Source: Lycium barbarum (taxonomy: Eukaryota > Streptophyta > Magnoliopsida > Solanales > Solanaceae). Taken from it: DNA of 64,000 nucleotides. A program made the position numbers and the translations under genes. The stretch's first letter is position 1. The number at the start of each line of letters is the position of its first letter. The notes beneath the pieces were generated by a model. It had not been told where the DNA came from. It saw nothing but the letters and a program-made list of their open reading frames with translations, and made no database searches. The DNA lies in NCBI RefSeq assembly GCF_019175385.1, contig NC_083339.1, forward strand, positions 47,168,074 through 47,232,073. Reading direction: 5' to 3'. Of this stretch, positions 18,449 to 29,848 are shown in pieces.

Positions 18449-19456
18449 TCTGTTCCGGTAGTGAGTGAATTTCTGAATGTATTTCCAGATAGGCCTCCAG
18501 GTCTTCCTCCAGAAAGAGAGATTGACTTTGCTATTGATGTGTTGCCAGACACCAAGCCTATTTCTATTCCTCCATATCGAACGGCTCCGGCAGAATTGAA
18601 AGTGCTAAAGGCACAGTTGAAAGATTTGCTTGAGAAGGGGTTTATTAGACCTAGTTCATCGCCGTGGGGAGCACCAGTCTTTTTCGTGAGGAAGAAAGAT
18701 GGTTCCCTACGAATGTGCATCGATTATAGGCAGTTGAATAGGGTGATGATAAAGAACAAATATCCTCTCCCAAGGATTGATGATTTGTTTGATCATCTAC
18801 AGAGAGCCAAGTGGTTTTCTAAAATAGACTTAAGGTCTGGTTATCATCAAGTGAGAGTTAGAGAAGCAGATATTCCAAAATCAGCCTTTAGAACAAGATA
18901 TGGCCATTATAAATTGCGGGTGATGTCGTTTGGGCTAACTAATGCTCCTGCAGTGTTTATGAATTTGATGAATAATGTATTTAGGCCACTCTTAGACTTG
19001 TTCGTGATAGTATTCATTGATGACATTTTGGTACACTCTCGCACAAAATCAAAATATGAAGATCATTTACGTATCGTTCTTGGAATTCTTCGAGCCCGAG
19101 AATTATATGCAAAATTTTCAAAGTGCGATTTGTGGTTGAATTCTGTAACATTTATGGGCCATGTAATTTCAGATGATGTCATTCGAGTCGACACTCAGAA
19201 AATTGAAGCGGTGAAGACTTGGCCAAGGCTTACAACGCCTACGAAAATTCGTAGTTTTCTGGGATTGGCAGGCTACTATAGAAGGTTCGTAGAAGGGTTT
19301 TTGTCTATTTCAGCACCATTGACGAAGCTAACCCAGAAGTCAGTTAAATTTCAATGGAATGATGCTTGTGAACACAGCTTCCAAGAGTTGAAGGACAGAT
19401 TAACCTCAGCTCCAGTCTTAACACTTCCAGAAGGGTCAGATAGTTATGTGGTGTAA
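18449..19456 (+). pseudogene. T2 reverse transcriptase and RNase H start
   Basis: It is open over 331 residues from 18461. It has the RT signatures [42 protein letters not shown] and the catalytic FIDDILVHS with both Asp kept. The thumb and connection ([36 protein letters not shown]) lead into RNase H ([12 protein letters not shown]). It stops at TAA (19454), TAC in T1. Confidence 0.9.
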
Positions 19457-20170
19457 TGTGATGCTTTCGGTGTTGGTTTAGGATGTGTATTAATGCAGCA
19501 CAGTAGAGTCATTGCATATGCTTCAAGACAGCTGCGGAAACATGAAAAGAACTATGCAACTCACGACCTCGAATTGGTTGCAGTTATTCTTAAAGATGTG
19601 GAGACATTACTTGTATGGTGTACATGTTGATATCTACACAGATCACAAGAGTCTTCAATACATTTTCAAACAAAAGGAGTTAAATCTGCGGCAGAGGCGG
19701 TGGTTAGAGTTATTGAAAGATTACGATGTGAATATTTTATACCACCCCGGAAAAGAAAATGTAGTAGCTGATGCGCTTAGCCGCCGATCAATGGGCAGCC
19801 TATGTGGAATTCATCCGAGAAAGAAAGAGATGGTTCATGAGCTCCACCAACTAGCTAATCTTGGAGTACGTGTAATTGATTTGGGTAGTGCAGGGATTGG
19901 CATTTATGATCCCACAGTTTCATCTCTTAACATAGAAGTGAAAGAGCGTCAGTATGAAGATCCTCAATTATGCCATTAAAGAGACACATCTTATGAAAAA
20001 GAGAAGTCCCCATTTGAAGTTTCCACGGATGGAATTCTTAGATACCGAGGCAGGCTATGTGTGCCGAATATTGCAGAGTCGCGCCGATGAATTTTAGAAG
20101 AAGCCCATTATTCTCGGTATTCTATTCACCCAGGTGCGACAACGATGTATCATGATCTCAAGTAGATATA
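19457..20170 (+). pseudogene. T2 RNase H and integrase N-terminus (broken)
   Basis: After the stop, the frame changes and reads from 19512 to 19979 with [34 protein letters not shown] and [11 protein letters not shown], the end of RNase H and the spacer. TAA at 19977 replaces a Tyr codon. Between 19980 and 20170 the HHCC zinc-binding region of integrase is present but split by stops and frame changes (TGA near 20087, TAG near 20162). Confidence 0.8.
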
Positions 20171-21290
20171 TTGGTGGGATGGCATGAAGAGAGACATAGC
20201 AGAATTTTTAGCACAGTGTCCGAATTCCAACAAGTAAAGATCGAACATCAAAAGCCAGGAGGATTATTGCAAGCTACGGAAATCCCTACTTGGAAATGGG
20301 AAGTGATCAATATTGATTTTATTGTGGGGTTACCTCGTTCTCGAGGCAAGTATGATTCCATATGGGTGATTGTGGATAGACTCACGAAAGCAGCTCATTT
20401 TCTTCTAGTCAGAACCACATACTCAGCGGAAGACTATGCAAGGTTGTATCTCAAAGAAGTTATGCGACTCCATGATATTCCACTATCCATTATCACAGAT
20501 AGAGGAGCACAGTTTACAGCCAAGTTCTGGAAGTCCTTTCAAGAAGGTCTAGGTACCCAGGTGAAGCTTAGCATGGCATTCCATCCGCAAACTGATGGGC
20601 AAGCCGAACGTACTATTCAGACTTTGGAAGATATGCTACGGGCATGTGTATTAGATTTTGGTGGTAGTTGGGATGATCATCAACCTCTGATTGAGTTTGC
20701 ATATAACAATAGCTATCATTCTAGTATCCAAATGGCTCCGTATGAAGCATTATATGGAAGAAAGTGTAGATCCCCAATTGGATGGTTTGAAATAGGAGAA
20801 GTATAGCTAATAGGCCCTGAATTGATTCAGCAAGTGGTAGAAAAAGTCAAGGTGATCTGAGGTCGATTGTTGACAGCCCAAAGTCATCAAAAGTCTTATG
20901 CGGACAATCGCCGACGAGACTTGGAATTTCAGGTGGATGATTGGGTATTTTTGAAAGTGTCACCAATGAAAGGGGTGATGAGATTTGGCAAGAAAGGGAA
21001 GCTAATTCCTCGATACATTGGACCCTATAAAATTATCCACAAGGTGGGTCATGTGGCCTATGAATTGTACTTGCCTTCAGAGCTTGAATCGATTCATCCA
21101 GTTTTCCACGTCTAAATGCTCCGTAAATGTGTTGGGGATCCTACGAGGGTTGTTCCAATTGATGATGCCTATTGCCATCTTAGACAGGCAAGTATGAAGA
21201 CTTCGAAATAAGGAAGTAGCTTCAGTCAAAGTGTTGTGGTGAAATAAAAACCGGGAAGAAAATGAAATCCACATATCCGCACTTATTTCA
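20171..21290 (+). pseudogene. T2 integrase core and C-terminus (broken)
   Basis: The core is open over 211 residues with all three catalytic residues: VDRLTKAAHF (Asp), ITDRGAQFTAKFW (Asp) and HPQTDGQAERTIQTLEDML (Glu). It ends at TAG (20804), CAG in T1. The GPY-type module follows (20867-21115, RFGKKGKL, RYIGPYKI). A TGA at about 20861 (CGA in T1) and a TAA at 21113 break it. About 60 bp of the chromodomain region is deleted near 21168, so the chromodomain is not complete. Confidence 0.85.
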
Positions 21291-21537
21291 ACCCCCATAA
21301 GAGGTTCATGATGAAACACCAAGATTCTGAGGTATGTACACTTTCTTGTTTATGCATATTGGTCGTGTGTGGCCAAATTATGTTGCTATTATATTGTGGC
21401 CCTGTGAGGCATTGTTATTATCGGTTGTTGTTACTGGATGGTAGTTCCATATTACAGGGGAAACTCTGGCGAAATTTTCATAAAAATTCTCGCATAGTTT
21501 GACATTCGACGACGAATATTCCAAAAGGGGGCAAGAG
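21291..21537 (+). mobile_element. T2 3' untranslated interior with purine tract
   Basis: This is non-coding sequence between pol and the 3' LTR. CATTCG (21503-21508) and CGAATA (21513-21518) form the slightly decayed hairpin, and AAAAGGGGGCAAGAG (about 21523-21537) is the polypurine tract. The part around 21395-21480 is shared with N1. Confidence 0.8.
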
Positions 21538-22112
21538 TGTTACACCTTGGAAAATTTCGCGCTACCAAGGCCGTAGCCAGCTTAGTATGGGCCTGAGGAA
21601 GAGCACAGTTATGCGAGGATTAAGGAGAAAGGTTATATTATAACAGTGTAATAATGGTATACATATGACATTTGGAGACCATATGGGTTGAATTGGTTCA
21701 TATGTCACTTACCGAAAAGCCCTCGTTGCTATAAGCTAAGTGGGGCCCACACGCCAGAGTTTTATAAAGGACATATGAAGATATATATGAGTAGTACATG
21801 GAAAGTTGAGCAAGTCCTAAGAAGGACCCATAAGCCAAATATGGGCATAAGCCATCCAAAAGGACGATTTAAGGAAACATTTTCGGATGATCTGACTCGG
21901 AGGGGCCAATACCCCATTATAAGTTTGGAACTTGGAAACACACTAAGAATGAAAGTTGTAGATAAATGAAAGATCTTTCCAACCATAGGTAATGGGCCCT
22001 CACACGATATCGGTATCAAAGGTTATTGCCATTCTACGACAGACTGTCTGCGGACCATTTGACGGCCCACAAAATTGGCGTAGAATTTCCCGACGGGATT
22101 TTAAGTTTCCCT

Positions 22113-22120
22113 TTATATAA
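22113..22120 (+). promoter_or_regulatory. T2 3' LTR TATA box
   Basis: TTATATAA lies 263 bp before the first donor-like site and just downstream of the GACGG palindromic block. Confidence 0.6.
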
Positions 22121-22653
22121 TTTAGTCCACATCATTTGGACATTTCATCTTACCAAATGAGATACAAAAATCTCTAAAAACCCTCTCTTCCACTCTATAG
22201 ACTAATCCAAGCCAAAATCCAAGAGAGATTAATTAACATTAAGCAAGAATCAAGATACCCATATGCTAGAGGTCTTGCTAGGGTTAATAAGCTACAAGAA
22301 TTCTTTGGATATTGAAGCTAGGGTTTTCTTCAAGAGGAGTATTGCTATCCAAAACCAATTCCTACACTATCAAAGGTAAGTTTTATGATCAATTCATGTT
22401 ATTTAGAGTATTGAGGGGTTGAAAGACCTGAATTATAGAAGGAAGTAGAAAATGAGTTACAAATGTTAGAATAGTGACATTTTTGAGTTGTAGCTTAATA
22501 TGAATCATGATTCTTCGTATGTTACGAGTATAGTTATGTTATTAGTGACATTTAAAACATGGGATAAGTATTATATATGAGAAAACGTGATAGTGAGCTA
22601 TAATCATAATTGTGGAGAAATTGAAGGGAAATGGTGAGTTGTGGGAAATGTAG

Positions 22654-22932
22654 ATGAATGATGATTGTTGTTTGCGATATTGTGAATGTTGTTATGAACG
22701 TTGGGGAGTTGACATAGAATATGGGAAAATTTGTAAAAACAAAAGAAATGCTGCCCAATTTTTCCTAGAAATAGTAACACGTTCTTATAGCCGATTAACT
22801 AATGTTAATGCGAATTCTCTTGAAGGTAGAAATGTGGGTATTGAAGGAGAACAAGCAAGCGATAGAATAGTTAAACGTCAAAGGTATGTGAGGCTAGTCC
22901 TTTCTTTCTATGGCATAAATCCTATAGCATGA
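22654..22932 (+). other. LTR-embedded small open frame, T2
   Basis: This is 92 codons with no known domain. Its C-terminal 65 residues match, nearly residue for residue, the frames in both T3 LTRs (minus strand, 28111-28368 and 34639-34896), including NAAQF, LEIVTRSYSRLTNV and YVRLVLSFYG. T1 and S4 have stops in the same region. It could be an LTR-encoded peptide, or it may stay open by chance because the copies are close relatives. It overlaps the proposed micro-exon. Confidence 0.3.
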
Positions 22933-23548
22933 CTTTTCCTTCCTCTTCATGAATTTCCTACATTCCGGAAAACTAATAGCCATGTTCATGAATAACCACA
23001 TGAGATAAGAGATACATTATGAGTTCAATAGTGATGATGAAGAGTTTAGTATAACGATTCTATAGTTTATGATATGATGTTCCTATGACGTTAATGGTGT
23101 TATTTATTGTAACCACTTACCTTATATACTATTTCCTTCAAGGTGAGGCAAAATACTTAAAAATGTTCCATAATGTAATCGGGGGTTCGCGACCTTAGGT
23201 CACCCCGATAAAGTATAACTATCATTGAGTTATTATCCATGCATTATGATGAGTATATGTTCATGACAGTACACCGTGCCTATATGGACGGGCAGACACA
23301 CACCACTATAGTGGGCAGCTTATACCCTGGACGCGGGAGGCCTGGACGCAGGTTAATTACTATCACACCGTACCTATATGGACGGGCAGTTTATACTTAT
23401 ACATTTATGCATATATGATATGATGATGATGATTATGAGTAAGCCAGCATATGTAATTTCTCTTATAAGTGACAGTTATATACAGTTGCTCCTTATTGAT
23501 GCTTCATTTATCTCATTGACATATTTTTATTGCTTATTGCTCTCATAC

Positions 23549-23588
23549 TCAGTACAATGTTCGTACTGACGTCCGTTTTCTTTGGACG
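23549..23588 (+). other. Two-hairpin element, T2 3' LTR
   Basis: TCAGTAC (23549-23555) pairs with GTACTGA (23563-23569). CGTCC (23570-23574) pairs with GGACG (23584-23588). Confidence 0.65.
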
Positions 23589-24011
23589 CTGTGTTCATGC
23601 CCACGGGTAGATAGGGAGGTGATCTTGATCCAGACTCGTAGGGGCTAGTAGCTGATTTGAGAGCACTCCATTATTTCGGAGGTGCCTTGATTATTCTTTT
23701 GTGTATATTTGTATATTTTGGGCACGACGGGGTCCTGTCCCGTCCCTATGTCTAGCACTCTAGTAGAGGCTCGTAGATACACAGTGTGGGTTATATGGTC
23801 TCACAAGGATCCTATTATGTATATATATAATTTTGATAGCCGAAAGGCTTATGTATATAAAAATATTTATGTTCTAAAAAATGATTCTTGTTCTATGATT
23901 CGAGTATGAATTTGATAAAAGAACGCTTAATGAGTATGATGAGTAGTAGAACAAGTGGTGCTCAGTGGTTAGCCCCGGGTACCCGTCGCGGCCCCTAGTC
24001 GGGTCGTGACA

Positions 24012-24148
24012 ATACATAAGTCTTTCGGCCCCAAAAATGATAATATAGTAATAACATCGTGAGACCATCTAACCCACACTGCGTATCTACAAGCCCCTAC
24101 TAGAGTTCTAGACATAGGGACGGGACAGGACCCCGTCGTGCCCAAAAT

Positions 24149-24195
<47 letters not shown>

Positions 24196-24230
24196 AAATA
24201 ATCAACCGAATAGCACCTCCGGAATAATGG
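24012..24230 (-). mobile_element. T3 3' LTR, tail part (truncated)
   Basis: This is the inverted LTR tail, lacking its last about 157 bp (compare 33142-33298). It is joined directly to the end of the T2 LTR. CA and TA microsatellites lie at about 24147-24192. It continues at 26973 after solo LTR S1. Confidence 0.85.
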
Positions 24231-26437
24231 TGTTATGTCCCGTATTTTATACATTGGGACAATCCGGATTAATTATGATAAGTTAGGGCCAAGACCATTC
24301 CGGGACTTGAAGCCGGGACTTTTGACCTTTGATTTCATTTTGAGACATAGGTTGTAAATGAAATTGTTGGCATGGAACACTTAGGAAAAGTTGGGACCAA
24401 AAGTCATATATTTGGAGGTTAAAAATCTCGCAAAAGTAGGCCCTTTGGCCGTGTGGCTTGAAATTGGTCCCACACATTTTGTGGCCAATTTTAAGTGGTC
24501 CAACACATGTGTGGGCCATGGACACATGTAGAGTTCATTTAGGAGCTTAAAAGATGACCTCTAAGTCATCTTCTAGCATTATACACATAGAAAAAAAAAA
24601 TCAAGAAGTTGAAGAACAACAACTCCAACCTCTCGGCCAAACCAAGAAAAAAACCAAGTCCAATTTTAGCCATTCCAAAAATATTTCTTTGGAGTAAATC
24701 CACTAATTGGAGGTCCCTAAGTAACGTGAAAGTGTTGTTGGAGCGATCAAGCCATCCGTCTAGTAGATCGCAAACCCTAGCCTATTTGTGGAGTTGAAGA
24801 AGAAAGGTAAGATTTGATCTTGTTTTATGCGTTGTGAATGTTTTATGCATGTTGTAGTATGTTAATATGGATGAAATTTGTGAAATATAGTAAGTTGGAG
24901 GTGAGCCGTGTATGGTGTGTATGGTCGTGTAGATGTGTGTGTTGTGATTGGGTTGATGAATTGATTTTATGTAGCATATTTAGTTGGGTAGTGTGGAGAA
25001 AAGAATAAAAATCATCAATATATGTATATGTGTAGTTTGGCCGAATGTAGGTCATATTGCATGACAAGAATGGGTTATGGTTGTGTTCTCGGGTTTGGGA
25101 TTGTTTTTCGGGAAAATTGGAGCAATTGTTGGATTGTTGGAAATATTGTGTAAATTGTTTAAAATGTCCTTGAATATTGTTGGTATGGGTTCGGGTTGGT
25201 AATTGAATGTATGAGCGGTAATGTGGCTTGAATGTAAGCCGTCGAATTGAATATTATGAATGTTGTTGAATGATGTAAAAGAGAGTTATTAACGTTATAT
25301 TGCCTTTTGGATTGGTCATTGGGGTTGTTAGGTTGGTTATTGTTGTTGTGATTGTTGATTTGGCCGAGTTAAATTCTCGGGGTTGGCCTATTTACTGGGG
25401 AAATGCTGCCCAAATTTCTGTAGAATTGAGTGTTAGTTTGGAATAAATCGCCTAAGTGCCTATGTCTAATGTTTGATATTCGTTGAGGTATTTGTAGACC
25501 TTGGGAAGCCCGAGGCGTAGGTTGGGATTAGTTTGAGTTGGGCTAGCTTGGAGTGCGTATGAGGTATGTAAAGCTCAAACCTTCCTTCTTTTGGCATGCC
25601 TTAGTTATAAATAGATTATGTCACGAGCCTCGAGGAAATTCTAAATTCGCAATCCGAGCACGTTATGACCCTTATATATATTTCTTGGCATTCGTATGTT
25701 TGATGTGATGAAATATGAACCCTTATGTCTTTGAAACAATTGATTTCCAAATGTTGCACAAAAAGTTTTGTTTTAAAGAATTCCGTAACTATGGACACCG
25801 TATCTTTCACATAAAGGCTCGGATTGCTCCGATATTTTCGTAAGAGTTTGCATGGCGTATGATGAGTATGTTCTCCATAGGCGGGCCCGGCTCAGGTCGA
25901 TACCCGTCCGTGGGTCCCGCGACTTTCCTTTATGTAATTCGGAAGACTTTTGAAAGAATTTGGTATGACTATTATTTTGATTCTCAAGTATGGTCATTTT
26001 ACTTATATTTGAGTCCATGATAATGATTTTATGCATATGGTTACTCACGGCTCTGCTCGTGCGTTCTATTATATCTTTCGCCGAGTCCCGGGCCAGTTCT
26101 GTTGTCGTGCGCACTTTGATATACTCCGGTGTTATGCTGTGTTTATGGTTCACCGAGCCACTCACTAGAGAGTCGGGTTCCACTTATATTGGGCGTTATG
26201 TTGTGTATGGTGTTATGTTGTGTTATGATGTGTGACGGGGACACGGAGATGTGAAACCTTCTGGCGTTATGCTGTGTTATGGCGCCATCGACAGGCGGGC
26301 GACCATATTTTCTGTGCCCTATGCATGACTTATATTTTGAGAGTAAACATTTTGATATTTTGGACTTGCACTTATTTTCTGTAATTCTATTTCATTTATG
26401 CCTCGGATTTGTTTCCTGTAACTTCTGCTTTGCATAC

Positions 26438-26497
26438 TCAGTACATATTTCGTACTGACCCCCCTTTCTTCGGGGGGGCTGCGTTTCATGCCCGCAG
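26438..26497 (+). other. Two-hairpin element and acceptor, S1
   Basis: TCAGTAC (26438-26444) pairs perfectly with GTACTGA (26452-26458). CCCCCC (26459-26464) pairs with the G run 26472-26478. CGCAG ends at 26497. Confidence 0.65.
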
Positions 26498-26760
26498 GTA
26501 CAGACGCACAGTTTGGTGATCCACCAGTTTACGACACCCTCTTCTGCTGTTTGGAGTGCTCCTATCATTCCGGAGCCTGCATTTTGGTATATATTCGTTC
26601 TTTGGATATGTACATATTTGTTCAGGGGTACGGCGGGGCCCTGTCCCGCCATATGTTTCGGTTGGTCTGTTTAGAGGTCTGTAGACGTATATGTGGGTTT
26701 GTGCCTACTTCTGTACTGATGTGTTTGTATGATCCCACTCGCCATGGCAGCCTTATCGGC

Positions 26761-26763
<3 letters not shown>

Positions 26764-26814
<51 letters not shown>
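26764..26814 (+). repeat. AT microsatellite in S1
   Basis: About 25 AT dinucleotides without interruption. Confidence 0.9.
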
Positions 26815-26816
<2 letters not shown>

Positions 26817-27034
26817 TTGTGTTGAAATGTGTCAGAGACAGTTTGATATAATTTGAGGCAGTGTGTGATATTTGTGCCTGTATACGCTATCTGTTTGTGA
26901 GTCGGATTGGATGAGTGTGTTCGGGTGCCCAATTCGGGCACTAGTCACGGCCTACGGGGTTGGGTCGTGACAAATAGAGTGCTCCTGTAAATCAACTGGT
27001 GGCTCCTATGGATCTGCACTGTCTCTCTGTCTAC

Positions 27035-27092
27035 CTGTGGGCATGAACACAGCGTCCAAAGAAAACGGACGTCAGTACGAATATTGTACTGA
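27035..27092 (-). other. Two-hairpin element and acceptor, T3 3' LTR
   Basis: In plus coordinates, CGTCC (27053-27057) pairs with GGACG (27067-27071), and TCAGTAC (27072-27078) pairs with GTACTGA (27086-27092). The acceptor AG is at 27036-27035. Confidence 0.65.
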
Positions 27093-27309
27093 GTATGTAA
27101 GACACGAATGAAATAAGCATAATAGAAGAATCATAAACAATAGGAGGAAGATATAACCTGCATGAGTTTTATGGGTGAATACATTTCAAACATATAACGC
27201 ATATTTATATAATCATGGTACAGGCATCACCATAGCACATATATCATCGCGTCATCATCATCGTCATCGTTAACCCACGTCCGGGTAACCATCATATGCC
27301 GCCCACTAG

Positions 27310-27670
27310 TGGTGTCATGTCCGGCCCTCTAGGCACAGTGTAATCATAAGCAGCCCGCATTAGCGGTGACATGTCCGGCCATCTAGGCACGGTGTAATCA
27401 TAAGCAGCCCGCATTAGCGGTGACATGTCCGGCCTTCTATGCTCGGTGTAATCATAAGCAACCCGCATTAGCGATGACATGTCCGGCCATCTAGGCACGG
27501 TGTAATCATAAGCAGCCCGCATTAGCGGTGACATGTCCGGCCTTCTAGGATCGGTGTAATCATAAGCAGCCCACATTAGCGATGACATGTCCGGCCATCT
27601 AGGCACGGTGTAATCATAATCAGCCCGCATTAGCGGTGACATGTCCGGCTATCTAGGCACGGTGTAATCA
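27310..27670 (-). repeat. 54-bp minisatellite, T3 3' LTR (seven units)
   Basis: Units contain ACATGTCCGGCCATCTAGGC and AGCAGCCCGCATTAGCGGTG. The 5' LTR of the same element has six units. Confidence 0.85.
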
Positions 27671-28887
27671 TATCGTCATATACTCATCGTGACACAACAT
27701 TTTCATACATAACATAGGCATATTAAAAACTTACATTATTAATCACCTCATAGACATATCATGACTTAGCATCATTATACAATTATCGTTAAAAACATAC
27801 ATTAGAACTTGAAGGCAACTATGCATATGTCGGGGTGACATAAGGTCGTGAACCCCCGATTCCATTATGGAGCATTTATAAGTATTCTGCCTCACCTTGA
27901 AAGAATTAGTACATAAGGTGAGGGTATACAATAAACGACATCATTAACCATATAGGATCATCATATCATGAACTCTAGAATCTTTAGACTTATGCTCATC
28001 ATCATCATCATTATTGGGCTCGTAACGTATCCCTTATCTCATGTAGCTATTCATGAACATAGACTCTTAGCTTTCCGGGATATAGAGGATTCTTGGAGAA
28101 GAAGGAAAAATCATGCCATCGGATTCATGCCATAGAAAGAAAGGACTAGCCTCACATACCTTTTTCGTTTAACTAATTTATCACTTGCTTGTTCTCCTTC
28201 AATGCCCGCGTTTCTACCTTCAAGAGAATTCGCATCAACATTAGTTAATCGACTATAAGAACGTGTTACTATTTCTAGGGAAAATTGGGCAGCATTTCCT
28301 TTGTTTATACAACTTTCCCTATATTCTATTTCAACTCCCAAACATTCATAACAACATTTATCATTCATCTATATTACCCACATTTCGTAATTTCACTCCT
28401 ATTTCTCTATAATCAAGGTCATAGTTCATTATTGCATTTTCTCACATATAATACTTATTCCATGTTTCAAATGTCGTTCACAACATACTTGCAATCACAA
28501 CATACCAATATTCATGATTCACCCCAAACTACTACTCAACAATGACACTATTCACACATTCATGACCCATTTTCTATGTCTTTCTACAATTCAAGTGTCT
28601 TAGCTTTCCAATACTTTAAAAAATATGGAATGATCATAAAACTCACCTTAGATCATGGAATAATAAGCCTTGAGTTGAACTTCCCTTCTTGCACCAAAAC
28701 CCTAGCTCAGTTCCCTTGAGATTTCTTGGAGTACATGGAGTTTGGTAGGTTTCTTACACTTGATTTTGTGGGTTTAATGTAGTTGATCAGGGATTTCTCT
28801 TGGTTTCTTGTGGATGGAGAGTGGAGAGAATTCTAGAGGTTTCTATTTCCAAAAATGGTAAAATAATGAGTTAGGGTCGAATTTAGT

Positions 28888-28897
28888 CTATTTATAG
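28888..28897 (-). promoter_or_regulatory. T3 3' LTR TATA box
   Basis: CTATAAATAG on the minus strand, 251 bp before the first donor-like site. The near-palindrome GGTCCAGAATTTTCTGGACC lies just upstream. Confidence 0.65.
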
Positions 28898-29300
28898 TGG
28901 TCCAGAAAATTCTGGACCGACACAACATGCTGCAAGCTTTGCTAGACGCAAAGCGTGCTTTGCGAGCCGCATGTTGTGTCGCAGACCTCGCAACATCACC
29001 AAATTTCACTGTCACACTTTGCTGCGCAACTGCGCGGCCCCAAAGCGCGCTTTGCTGCTCGCATGTTACGCCACAAAGTGCGCCATAATGTGACATATTG
29101 CCCAACTTCCACCGAAACTTAACCTCGATGATCCGACGAGTCTTAAACCTTCCCGAGGCTTACTAAACATGGTTTTTCTCCATTATATACCCAAGATGGA
29201 CATATCTATCCCCATGACCTCGAAAAATTTATCCTACTTCCCAAGGCTAGGACAATTAGCATTCGGCGAAACTCAACGTATGAAAATGAGGGGTGTAACA

Positions 29301-29503
29301 TTCTCCCCCCTTTTGGAACATTCGTCCTCGAATGTTAAGCACTCGGGAATTCTACGAAAATTTTGCCAGAGTTTCCCCTGTAATATGGCACTAACATCCT
29401 GTCACAACAACCCATAATAATATTTCCTCATAGGGCTACAACATAATATCAACACATTTATGGCCACGCATGACCAAAAGCATGAAAAAGAAGCATACAT
29501 ACT
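29301..29503 (-). mobile_element. T3 purine tract, hairpin and 3' untranslated interior
   Basis: On the minus strand the hairpin CATTCG/CGAATG (29334-29319, loop AGGA) is followed by CCAAAAGGGGGGAG as polypurine tract and then the LTR. The rest is non-coding. Confidence 0.8.
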
Positions 29504-29848
29504 TCATAATGTTAATGTTTCATGTTGAATCTCTCCTGTGGGTTGGAATAAGTGCGGGTACTTGGACTTCATACTCTCTTCTGCTCCCCAGGTCATTTCC
29601 TCTCGGTTGTTCTTTCGCCACAAGACTTTGACTGAAGCTACTTCCTTATTCCGAAGCCATCGTACTTGCCTGTCTAATATGGCAATGGGCACTTCTTCAT
29701 AGGTTAGCTTTTCTATCATTTGAATGTCATCTATTGGAACAATCCTCGTAGGGTCTCTAACATACTTGCAGAGCATTGAGACATCAAAAACTGGATGGAC
29801 TGATTCAAGCTCTGAAGGCAAGTCCAATTCGTAAGCTACATGACCCAC
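29504..29848 (-). pseudogene. T3 integrase C-terminus and chromodomain
   Basis: An open stretch of 114 codons covers the end of the GPY-type module (GHVAYELDLPSELESVHPVF) and the chromodomain-like tail (YEEVPIAILDRQVRWLRNKE, VKVLWRKNNREEMTW, KYPHLF). In chromoviruses this tail steers integration to chromatin. It is frameshifted relative to the integrase core upstream. The aromatic and acidic positions look conserved with T1 and T4. Confidence 0.85.

Larger units (their letters stand above)
21538..24011 (+). mobile_element. T2 3' LTR
   Basis: It opens TGTTACACC right after the purine tract and ends GTCGTGACA. It has a palindromic block (about 22037-22100), TATA box 22113-22120, donor GT at 22376, acceptor ending 22829, a 54-nt micro-exon (22830-22883), donor GT at 22884, a two-hairpin element (23549-23588), and CACGG where others have CACAG. 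A 92-codon open frame lies at 22654-22932. The LTR ends directly against truncated T3. Confidence 0.9.
24231..26972 (+). mobile_element. S1: solo LTR inserted in T3 3' LTR
   Basis: The LTR opens TGTTATGTCCCG and ends GGGTCGTGACA. It is flanked by AATGG (24226-24230) and AATAG (26973-26977), a 5-bp target duplication with one G-to-A change. It has no interior, so it arose by LTR-LTR recombination. It carries donor GT at 24807, acceptor TTTGTAG ending 25497, a 66-nt micro-exon (25498-25563), donor GT at 25564, a two-hairpin element (26438-26478), CGCAG ending 26497, and a long AT run (26764-26814). No clear TATA box or palindromic block was seen. Confidence 0.85.
26973..29300 (-). mobile_element. 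T3 3' LTR, main part
   Basis: Read on the minus strand it opens TGTTACACC at 29300. It has a palindromic block built on GCAAAGCGYGCTTTGC (about 28900-29090), TATA box 28888-28897, donor GT at 28646, acceptor AG at 28215-28214, a 54-nt micro-exon (28213-28160), donor GT at 28159, seven 54-bp minisatellite units (about 27310-27670), and a two-hairpin element with CACAG acceptor (27092-27035). The long antisense frame over the minisatellite is a repeat artefact. Confidence 0.9.

Noticed and set aside
27292..27642. Open frame of 116 codons with a perfect 18-residue repeat (minus strand), and its twin at 33877-34191
   Set aside because: It is the translation of the 54-bp LTR minisatellite. 54 is a multiple of three, so any open unit stays open. 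No start context or domain.
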